From assembly GCA_020634795.1 (NCBI GenBank), contig JACKAZ010000005.1:62001-126000 (forward strand): 64,000 bases of DNA, given 5' to 3'. The notes under the pieces were generated by a model. It saw only the letters and a list, made by a program, of their open reading frames with translations, was not told where the DNA came from and searched no databases. Numbering within the stretch: position 1 is the stretch's first letter; each line of letters begins with the position of its first letter. The DNA is from Ardenticatenales bacterium (GTDB lineage: Bacteria; Chloroflexota; Anaerolineae; Ardenticatenales; Ardenticatenaceae). The position numbers and the translations under genes were made by a program. Shown piece after piece: positions 9,085 to 18,400 of the stretch.

Positions 9085-10125
9085 TCAGGACGGCGTACCT
9101 TCATGAGCCACCTCCTTGCGTGGGTCACGCGACGTCACGTTGACATCGCTAGGTCGTTCCGAATCGGCACGGGCGGTGGCAAGGAACGAGGCCACCAGCG
9201 CGGCCGAGGGGAGCGCGGGGATCGCACCGTGAGCGGTCGTGGTTAACGCGCCCACGGCGTTGGCATAGCGGCCCATCGCTGCCAGGGCATCGAGGTCGTG
9301 CCATGCTGGCTCTTCACGGAGCATCGCACTGAGCAGGGCGGCGGCGAAGGCATCGCCCGCGCCCGTGGTGTCTGCCACCGGCACGGAAAAGCCCGGCACT
9401 GAAACGCTTTCTTGCGCGGTGAACAGGGTGCAGCCTGCGGGGCCATCGGTGACGGCCATCAGTTGCAGGTTATCATGCCAAAGGGTGCGGACCGAGGCCT
9501 CCAACGCCGCCGCACCGCTGAGGAAAGTGAGTTCCTCTCGGCTAATTTTGATGATCGACGCTGCGGGCCAAATCGAGAGAATCTCCCGACGGGCAACCTC
9601 TTCGTTGGGCCAGAGCGAGAGGCGCAGATTGGGATCGTAAGAGATGCGAACGTTGGCCTTTTGGGCCGATTCTATCGCGTGATGCATCGCCTCGTGCATG
9701 GGGCTGGCGGCGAGGCCGAGGGAGCCGAGGTGGAGGATCGAGGCCGAGGCGAGGTAATCGAGGTCGATCTCGTCGGGTGCATAGCGCATATCGGCGCTGG
9801 GGTGACGGAAGAAAACAAAATCACGATCACCATCCGCCTTCAGCGAGACGAAGGCCAAGCCGGTTCGCGCCTGCTGGCTGTAGCGAATGGCCGAGCTGTC
9901 GACCCCGTGGTTGCGCAAGGTGTCGACGAGGAAATGGCCGAAGGGGTCGTCGCCGACTTTGCCAAGAAAACCGCTGGAAATGCCGAGTTTGGCCGCCGCG
10001 ACCGCGACATTGGCCGGGGCACCGCCCGCCGCCTTGGTGAAATGCTCGGCTTCGGCCAGCGTGACGCCACGCTCCGTGGCCACGAAGTCGATCAGCATCT
10101 CTCCCATCGCGATCAGTTTCGGCAT
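9085..10125 (-). CDS. PfkB-family carbohydrate kinase, fructokinase-like
   Basis: A 346-residue sugar kinase transferring phosphate from ATP to a sugar, probably fructose. Signature 1 is GGAPANVAVAAAKLG near residue 35. Signature 2 is DTTGAGDAFAAAL, with the catalytic Asp in GAGD. The layout matches bacterial fructokinases (ScrK/FrK); 2-keto-3-deoxygluconate kinase is an alternative. The second ATG (10125) is chosen because GGAG lies five bases before it; the ATG at 10128 is only two bases from GGAG. The gene sits between the LacI regulator and the transporter genes, with its own promoter and operator-like site. Confidence 0.88.
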   Translation of the reverse strand: MPKLIAMGEMLIDFVATERGVTLAEAEHFTKAAGGAPANVAVAAAKLGISSGFLGKVGDDPFGHFLVDTLRNHGVDSSAIRYSQQARTGLAFVSLKADGDRDFVFFRHPSADMRYAPDEIDLDYLASASILHLGSLGLAASPMHEAMHHAIESAQKANVRISYDPNLRLSLWPNEEVARREILSIWPAASIIKISREELTFLSGAAALEASVRTLWHDNLQLMAVTDGPAGCTLFTAQESVSVPGFSVPVADTTGAGDAFAAALLSAMLREEPAWHDLDALAAMGRYANAVGALTTTAHGAIPALPSAALVASFLATARADSERPSDVNVTSRDPRKEVAHEGTPS

Positions 10126-10204
10126 CATTGCTCCAGAGTTGCCCACTCACGTAGTTGGCATCGTAATAATCTGGTATCTGTGCGCTCAACGACCCGGCAA
10201 GTTC

Positions 10205-10225
10205 TGTAAAGATTTCCTAATTATA
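10205..10225 (-). promoter_or_regulatory. Kinase-operon -10 box with adjoining LacI-type half-matched operator
   Basis: On the minus strand a perfect TATAAT (10220-10225) is followed after one base by a 14-mer (10205-10218) whose plus-strand reading TGTAAAGATTTCCT matches 10 of 14 positions of the LacI-family consensus TGTAAACGTTTACA. The geometry mirrors the regulator's own promoter at 11366-11409. The -35 box is weak. Confidence 0.5.
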
Positions 10226-10268
10226 GGGGCGAATCGAGTTTTGGCGATTCTCAACGAATTACAACCTA

Positions 10269-11279
10269 TTATGTTGATTCTCTGATGATTAATTCCAAGG
10301 GGAGCAGCGTCTGTTGGGGGGACGTGTTGCCCCCTCCCATCTGTGAAAGAAGGAGTTCGATGGCGCTGACCCCACTCTGAAAGAGGGGCTGACGAATCGT
10401 GGTCAAGGCTTTCCAACGCGCGCCATGCAGATCGTCGTAACCGATCACCGCCAGATCGTCCGGCGCTTTCAGCCCCAACCGTTCCATCCCATCCAACAGC
10501 GCGAGCGCGGTCAGATCACTGGTTGCGAAGATCGCGGTGGGCCGCTCCGCCGCAGGCCGATCCAAAATGGGCGACAACAACGTGCGGGCGGCGTGGCTGC
10601 TATGGACGATCCACCACTCATCACGACTTCCCAACGCAAGTCCCGCGTCGTTCAACACTTCAACGAAGCCGCTCAGTCGTTCGCGTGCTGAAACGAAGTT
10701 GAAGCCAAATTCCGTATCGCCCAAAAAGGCGAGCCGCCGGTGGCCCCGCTCTATGAGGTGGTGGGCCGCTAGCCGCCCCCCTTCTACATCATCGCAATCG
10801 ACGCTGGAGAGAAGGGGATGGCTGGTGTCCAACAAGACAACCGGCATCGCCCCATTCGCCAACTGTGCCGCTTCCTCGTCGCTGGGCCGTAACGTGGCGA
10901 TCACCACGCCGTCGAAACGTCGCCCATCGAACAGGCTTTCGTAATAACTGTTACGCCTGACGACCGATTCGATGTTACTCATCACCAGATCGTAGGCGTT
11001 GACGCTACTGGTAGCCTCGATGCCGCGCAGCCGCTCCACGAAGGAGTCGCGTGCCATAAAGGGCATTGCCACACTGATGCTCAGCGTCCGACCGGTCGAC
11101 AGGTTGCGTGCCGTCTCGTTGGGGCGATAGTTGAGTGAATGAATCACCGCCTGCACATGTCGGCGTGTACTTTCGCGCACACGATGGGGGCGGTTCAGAA
11201 CACGGGAGACGGTGGCTACGCTGACGCCCGCAGCCTTTGCGACATCATGGATCGTACTTGGGGTTGCCCGTTTTGGCAT
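10269..11279 (-). CDS. LacI-family transcriptional repressor of the sugar locus
   Basis: A 336-residue regulator. The N-terminal LacI helix-turn-helix (TIHDVAKAAGVSVATVSRVL) and hinge helix (residues about 50-60) are followed by a periplasmic-binding-protein-like effector domain ending near IIREST. It should repress until a sugar or sugar phosphate binds. Genes for the kinase, binding protein and permeases follow in the same direction. A 14-bp operator overlaps the predicted transcription start of this gene, so it probably controls itself. Start at 11279 chosen from domain alignment; no strong ribosome site is visible. Confidence 0.93.
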   Translation of the reverse strand: MPKRATPSTIHDVAKAAGVSVATVSRVLNRPHRVRESTRRHVQAVIHSLNYRPNETARNLSTGRTLSISVAMPFMARDSFVERLRGIEATSSVNAYDLVMSNIESVVRRNSYYESLFDGRRFDGVVIATLRPSDEEAAQLANGAMPVVLLDTSHPLLSSVDCDDVEGGRLAAHHLIERGHRRLAFLGDTEFGFNFVSARERLSGFVEVLNDAGLALGSRDEWWIVHSSHAARTLLSPILDRPAAERPTAIFATSDLTALALLDGMERLGLKAPDDLAVIGYDDLHGARWKALTTIRQPLFQSGVSAIELLLSQMGGGNTSPQQTLLPLELIIREST

Positions 11280-11365
11280 GGGATTGGTACTGATGCCGTG
11301 CCCTTGCGGGCAGGGCGTGCAGACTCTTGACTCCGTTGTCTTTTAGAGATCGGCAGCGTGCGACA

Positions 11366-11409
11366 TGTAACCGTTTACAATTTTAACAACGTTTAACCCA
11401 TGTTGTCAA
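11366..11409 (-). promoter_or_regulatory. lacI-type gene promoter with overlapping operator
   Basis: On the minus strand: -35 TTGACA (11404-11409), an 18-base spacer, -10 TAAAAT (11380-11385), then directly the near-palindrome TGTAACCGTTTACA (11366-11379). The last differs from the LacI-family consensus at one position and would cover the transcription start. Another TTAA...TTAA element lies across the spacer. Confidence 0.75.
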
Positions 11410-11449
11410 GCACTTTTGACGACCTAGTGATATTGTGCGCCCGAATGGT

Positions 11450-12070
11450 TCACAAAAGGCGTAGGGCCTCGATCACCTGCGCCAACTGCCACAGCCCGAT
11501 CCCCGCCAAGAGTACGACTGAAAGTGCCAACAACGCCCGTTCGACGCGCGGGCCCAACTGTTGCAGCGCGCCGAAAAGTACGATCAACAGCGCCATCCCG
11601 CCGATCAACGCGCCATAAAAGCCGATGAGGTAGGAGAGGGCGTGACCCACCGATAGTCGCCACGCTTCCAGCAGTAACGGCCCGCCCACCGTACTCCAAA
11701 AGGCGTAGGGATTGGGGTTGAGCAAGTTCATCAGTGTCGCTTCGCGCAGACTCTGACGGCCCGCCGCGCTGTCGTTCACGGGGGTAGCACGGAATGCACG
11801 CCAACTTCGGAATGCGCCCCAGGCCAAGTAGAGGAGGAAGAGACCGCCCGCGCCTTTCAACAGGAGGAGGGCGAGCGGGGGCAGTTGCGTCAGCAGCAAG
11901 AGCACCAACGCCACGATCGGGGCGTCGCTGAAGAGCGGGGCCAGCGCTGCGGGCAGGGTGCGCTGCCAGCCATTTCGCATCGTCTGGCCCAGCAGGTAGG
12001 CTTGGAAGGGACCCGGCTGAGCGGCCGCAGGCAGCCCCAACGCCAACCCCGTTAGTAAGAAACCGAGCAT
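11450..12070 (-). CDS. LysE/RhtB-family exporter
   Basis: A 206-residue integral membrane protein with about six hydrophobic helices and the family's conserved QPGP motif near residue 19. A second conserved stretch is NLLNPNPYAFW. LysE-family proteins export amino acids or similar small molecules. The substrate cannot be read from sequence. It is transcribed in the same direction as the lacI gene but lies upstream of its promoter, so it is probably separate from the sugar operon. No clear ribosome site at the ATG. Confidence 0.85.
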   Translation of the reverse strand: MLGFLLTGLALGLPAAAQPGPFQAYLLGQTMRNGWQRTLPAALAPLFSDAPIVALVLLLLTQLPPLALLLLKGAGGLFLLYLAWGAFRSWRAFRATPVNDSAAGRQSLREATLMNLLNPNPYAFWSTVGGPLLLEAWRLSVGHALSYLIGFYGALIGGMALLIVLFGALQQLGPRVERALLALSVVLLAGIGLWQLAQVIEALRLL

Positions 12071-12432
12071 CGGGGGTGCGTGGGGGCGGTGTGGCCGGGT
12101 GGTCGAGTTGAAGGGTGCATGGACGGGTTATGTTATGGGGTGGCGAGTGGACTTGCGTAAGCAGCGTCCCCCACGGAAGCGGGGGTTAGTTCATGGGTCA
12201 TGGGACGTGGGCGACATGGTAACGTCTTGAACAGGCCCTGTCACTACCGATGTCCCCGAAATGCGATTCGCACGGTCGACCGCAGCACGGGCAGCGCTTG
12301 AGCCTTCCACAAAGTATCCTATAGCTCTAACGTTCCCACAAATTAGCTCTATCCGAGTCGGATGGCTATCGACAAGGGCCTCTCTTTCCCGTTTAATGAC
12401 GGTATCGACAGCGATAGTTGAAGGGGGGCCTT
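12071..12432. other. Intergenic, no gene seen
   Basis: Divergent gap between the exporter and the giant surface-protein gene. It contains CATGGGT/CATGGGA heptamer-like words near 12192-12210 and no clear promoter. No RNA gene or terminator recognised. Confidence 0.5.
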
Positions 12433-15400
12433 ATGTTTCGGTGGCAAGGGATGGTCGGCGCTTGGGTCGTGTTGGCACTTTTGGTCGTAGGACGGGCCGA
12501 CGCCCTTTCTCCCACTCGCGGAGAGGCGCCCCCAACCCCCTCGGTCACTGCGCTAGGGGACACGCTGCCCTCCGCCACCCCGTCGCCGACCCCCCTACCT
12601 GCGGGGCTGCGGCTCAACGAGCTGTTGCTGCAGCCCGCGAGCGATTGGAATGGGGACGGGGCCATCGACGGGCGCGACCGATATGTCGAATTGCGCTACC
12701 AGGGCGTGGCGCCCTTCGACCTCTCCGGCTGGTGGCTGGTGGATGGAGCGGGCAGCGTGCTCAAACGGCTCCAGGGTCAGCTTCAGACGGGCGACCATCA
12801 CCTCCTCTTCTTGGACGATGGCGCACCGCTACCGGGCGATCCGCACTCTTTCGAAATAGAGCTACTGACGGCGGACGGGAGGGAGTGGGATGGGGTTGTG
12901 GTGAGGTCGACCGTGGCCGATCAGCCGTGGAGCCGCGACGAGGCGGGCGGCTGGCACGCGGATTGGCCCGCTTCGCCCGGCACGCCCAACGTGCCGCCCA
13001 CCGCCACCCCGCTGCCCAGCGCCACGGCCAGCAGCGCGCCATCCACTGCGACGCCACTGCCCACACCAACGCCTGCCGTGGCCCTGCCGAGCAGTAGCCC
13101 GCTGCCCACCCCCACGCCCCCGGCATCGCCGATCGCAACGGCAAGCCCCTCGGCCTCTGCCACGGCCACGTTGACCCGCACGGCAACGACCAGCCCCACG
13201 CCGCGCGCAACGCCAACCACAACGGCAACAGTGACCGCGACCCCGCAAGGCACGCTACGGCTCAACGAATTCCTGCCGCGCCCGGTGAGCGATTGGAACA
13301 ACGACGGGACGATCAGCACCAACGACGAGTACATCGAGCTGCGCAACCGCTCCGCGATGCCGTTCGATCTGACGGGCTGGCAGCTCGACGACATCGAGGG
13401 CGGTTCGTCGCCGTACACGCTCACGGGCACGTTGGCGCCGGATGAGATCCGGGTCATCTTCCGCAGCGAAAGCGGGGTCAGTCTGAACGATTCCGGCGAC
13501 ACGGTGCGGCTGCTGACACCGAACGGCGAGGTCTGGGACGAGGAGAGCTACGCCAGCGCCGGGCCGGATCAAGCGTGGAGCCGCGACGAGGCGGGCGGCT
13601 GGCACGAGGACTGGCCGCCCTCGCCCGGCGCGCCCAACGCGCCGCCGCCCACGCCCACCGCATCCCCCTCGCCGACGCCGATTCCGCTGGGGTTGCGGCT
13701 CAACGAGTTTCTGCCGCGCCCGGTGAGCGATTGGAACAACGACGGGACGATCAGCACCAACGACGAGTACATCGAGCTGCGCAACCGTTCCGCGATGCCG
13801 TTCGATCTGACGGGCTGGCAGCTCGACGACATTGAGGGGGGTTCGTCGCCCTACACGCTCACGGGCACCTTGGCGCCGGATGAGATCCGGGTCATCTTCC
13901 GCAGCGAAAGCGGGGTCAGTCTGAACGATTCCGGCGACACAGTGCGGCTGCTGACGCCGAACGGCGAGGTCTGGGACGAGGAGAGCTACGCCAGCGCCGG
14001 GCCGGATCAAGCGTGGAGCCGCGACGAGGGGGGCGGCTGGCACGACGATTGGCCGCCCTCGCCCGGCGTGCCCAACGCGCCGCCGCCCATGCCCACGCCA
14101 ACCGTAATTCCGACCGCGACGGCCACCACGACGGTCACCCCCTCGCCGACGCCGATTCCGCTGGGGCTGCGGCTCAACGAATTCCTGCCGCGCCCGGTGA
14201 GCGATTGGAACAACGACGGCACGATCAGCACCAACGACGAGTATATCGAGCTGCGCAACCGCTCCGCGATGCCGTTCGATCTGACGGGCTGGCAGCTCGA
14301 CGACATTGAGGGGGGTTCGTCGCCCTACACGCTCACGGGCACCTTGGCGCCGGATGAGATCCGGATCATCTTCCGCAGCGAGAGCGGAGTGGCGTTGAAC
14401 GATTCGGGAGGCGACACAGTGCGGCTGCTGACGCCGAACGGCGAGCTCTGGGACGAGGAGAGCTACGCCGCCGCCGGGCCGGATCAAGCGTGGAGCCGCG
14501 ACGAAGCGGGCGGCTGGCACGAGGATTGGCCGCCCTCGCCCGGCACGCCCAACGCGCCACCGCCCACGCCCACGCCCACCGCTATTCCGACCGCGACGGC
14601 CACCACGACGGTCACCCCCTCGCCGACACCGATTCCGGGGGGACTACGGCTCAACGAATTCCTGCCGCGCCCGGTGAGCGACTGGAACAACGACGGCACG
14701 ATCAGCACCAACGACGAGTACATCGAGCTGCGCAACCGTTCCGCGATGCCGTTCGATCTGACGGGCTGGCAGCTCGACGACATTGAGGGGGGTTCGTCGC
14801 CCTACACGCTCACGGGCACCTTGGCGCCGGATGAGATCCGGATCATCTTCCGCAGCGAGAGCGGAGTGGCGTTGAACGATTCGGGAGGCGACACAGTGCG
14901 GCTGCTGACGCCGAACGGCGAGCTCTGGGACGAGGAGAGCTACGCCAGCGCCGGGCCGGATCAAGCGTGGAGCCGCGACGAGGGGGGCGGCTGGCACGAC
15001 GATTGGCCGCCCTCGCCCGGCACGCCCAACGCGCCGCTGCCCACGCCCACGCCCACCGCTATTCCGACCGCGACGGCCACCACGACGGTCACCCCCTCGC
15101 CGACGCCGATTCCGCTGGGACTACGGCTCAACGAATTCCTGCCGCGCCCGGTGAGCGACTGGAACAACGACGGCACGATCAGCACCGACGACGAGTACAT
15201 CGAGCTGCGCAACCGCTCCGCGATGCCGTTCGATCTGACGGGCTGGCAGCTCGACGACATTGAGGGGGGTTCGTCGCCCTACACGCTCACGGGCACGTTG
15301 GCTCCGGATGAGATCCGGGTCATCTTCCGCAGCGAAAGCGGAGTGGCGTTGAACGATTCGGCCGGCGACACGGTGCGGCTGCTGACGCCGAACGGCGAGG

Positions 15401-18400
15401 TCTGGGACGAGGAGAGCTACGCCGCCGCCGGGCCGGATCAAGCTTGGAGCCGCGACGAGGCGGGCGGCTGGCACGACGATTGGCCGCCCTCGCCCGGCAC
15501 GCCCAACGCGCCGCCGCCCACGCCCACGCCGACACCCACCCCGGGGGCGCTGCAGCCGATCCTCATCAGCGAAGTGCTCTACGATGGCGCGATCAGCGGG
15601 CAAGGGGACGAGTTCGTGGAGCTGTGGAACGGGACGGGCGAAGCGGTGGCGCTGGACGGCTGGCTCATCGGGGACGAAGAGAGCCAAGGTGGGAATGAGG
15701 GGATGTACCGCTTCCCCGACACCACCACGTTGGGCGCGGGGGAGGCGCTGATCGTCGCGCGGGATGCCGCTGCCTTTCATCAGCGCTTCGGCACGTGGCC
15801 CGACTTCGCCTTCCGCACATCGCCCGACCCCGCGTTGGTGCCGCTGCTCGACCGCGACACCACGTGGGCCAGTGGCCATTGGGCGCTCGATGACAATGGC
15901 GATGAAGTCCTGTTGCTCGACCGCTGGCAACGTTTTGTGGATGGACTCGCCTTCCGCAACGGGGACTTTGCTGCGGTGGGGCTGACGGGCCACGACATCA
16001 ACGCATCCGAACCCCGGGCGCTACATCATGTCGTGGGACTCGATTCGCCCCATGTGAACGACTGGGTCGCGAAGGATCTGCCGACGCCGCGCCAGCCTTA
16101 CGCCATTCCGAGCAGCGCTGCGGCCCCCCTCGGCCCTGCGTTGGACGGCCTGCCCGTGGCATGGGGCAGCTTGCATAGCCACAGTTTTTACAGCGATGGG
16201 AGCGGGCCACCCGCGCTCGCGTTTGGCGTGGCGCGGGCAAACGGGATGAATTTCATGGCGGTCAGCGATCATTCCCACTGGTTCGTGGCGGACGAATGGC
16301 AAACGTTGCGTCAAGCGGCTACGGCGGCCAATCGGCCGGGCGAGTTCTTGGCGCTGGCCGCGTTCGAATGGACCCACCGCGAGCAGGGACACGCCAATGT
16401 CTTCCATACCAGCGATTACGTCAGCCGTGATGAGGCAGCGGGCGCAACGTTGGCCGATTTCTACGGGTGGTTGGCCGCGCGCCCCGACGCCCGAGCGACC
16501 TTCAACCACCCGTTCGCCGGTCAGTTCAACAATCTGGCCTATGTCCCGTCGCTCCACCCTCATTTCGTTGGCATGGAAGTGGGTAACGGCAGTGGCAGCC
16601 AGCAAACGCGCTACGAGAACAGCTACTGGCAGGCGTTGCGCAACGGCTGGCGCATTGGCGCGATGGGCAACTTGGACACGGAGACGCCGAACTGGGGTGA
16701 CGATGGGCAACTCCGCACCGGCGTGCTACTGCCCGCACTCGGCCAAGGTGACCTGTGGGCGGCGATTGAGGCGCGGCGCACCTTTGCCACGGAGGACCGC
16801 AACCTGGCGTTGGCGATGCGGGCGGGCGATGTTTGGATGGGCGGCGCGATGGCCGCGGGAACGCAACGCATCGCGCTCTGGTTCCGCGACGGCGATGGCG
16901 AGCCGATGCAGCTTCAGTTGCTGCGGGACGGCGTGATCGTCGCCGAGCAAAGCGTCAACGCGGCCCCTGCGCCGCAACGGGTCGAGGTGACGGTCGACGC
17001 GCTCAGCGGCGACATCTTCGTGGCACGGGCCGTGCAGAGCGATGGGCAGATGGCATGGAGCAGCCCGTTGTGGGTCACGGGCACGGCCACGCCCCAGCCG
17101 CCGCAGCTCAGCGAGGTGCTTTCCGCGCCGCGCGACGTCGATTGGGACGGCAACGGGATCGCCGATTTCAACGACGAATGGATCGAGCTGCACAACCCGC
17201 ACGATCGTGCCATCGCGCTCGGCGGCTATCGGATCGAGGTCGAGGGCTTCGGTTACACGGTTCCAGCGGGCCGCACCCTTGAGGCCCACGGCTACGCGCT
17301 CTTCTTCAAGGCCGAAACGGGGATTTCGCTCTCCAATTACGGCGAGCTGGTCCGACTCGTGGCGGCGAACGGTGGCGTGGTTGACGAAGTGGATGTGCCG
17401 TTCCAGGGGTACGATTTAAGCAAAGCCCGTTGTGGCGATGGCTGGCAGGAGCGGGTGGTCCCGACGCCGGGCGGGCCGTGTCAGCCAGCAGCGGGCGGCG
17501 GCGGGGGGAGCGCGCCGCCGCCCGCCCCGCAACCCATCGCAGTGGTCCGTGAGTTGCCAGAGGAAAGCTTGGCCACCATCGAAGGGATCGTCACCGCCCC
17601 ACCGGCTGTTTTTGGTGCCAAGTCGCTCTACCTTCAAGATGAGAGTGGTGGCATCAAGCTCTACCGATACGCAGGTTTGCCCGACCTGGCCGAAGGGGAA
17701 CGGATACGCGTGACGGGCTACGTTAAAAGCCATTTCGGCGAAATCGAGCTGACTGTCCCCAGTTCGCGGCCGGTGGAGCGTCTGGGCAGCGGCGAACCGT
17801 TGCTGCCGATCGCGCTTGCTGCGGGCACGCTCGGCCAGCACGCGGGCCAACTGGTGGCGGTGAGCGGTACGGTCGAGCGCTGGAGCGGGGCACACTGGCG
17901 GCTTGACGACGGAGTGGAGAGCATCTTCATCTACCACGATCAGGAGACGGGGGTCGAACGGCCCTACCTGAACATCGGCGAAACGCGCACGGTGATCGGC
18001 ATCGTGGGCTGGAGCGACTACGGCCCACGGCTGATGCCCCGCTATGAGCGGGACATCAGCGATCGTGAACTGATCACGTTGCCGATCAAGGCGGCGCGAG
18101 CGCTGGAGGCGGGTCAGCCGGTGCGCGTCATGGGCGTGGTCACCGCACCGACCGGCCTCTTCGACGAGAAAGTGGCCTACCTCCAAGACGACAGCGGCGG
18201 CATCAAGCTCTATGGCACGGCGTTGCCCGATCTGGCGCTGGGCGAACGGCTGGTCGTGACGGGGACGGTGCGTGTCGCTTTCGGGGAGGTCGAGCTGTCG
18301 GTGGCGGGCGCGGAGGAGATCCATTCGTCGGGTGGCGGTGAGCCGCCGGTGCCGAACGCCATCGACGCGGGGACGCTGGCCGATCATCTGGGCGAATTGG

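Noticed and set aside
13255..14520. 421-codon minus-strand open frame in the lamin-tail repeats
   Set aside because: Repeats of the plus-strand domains read backwards; it repeats with the same period.
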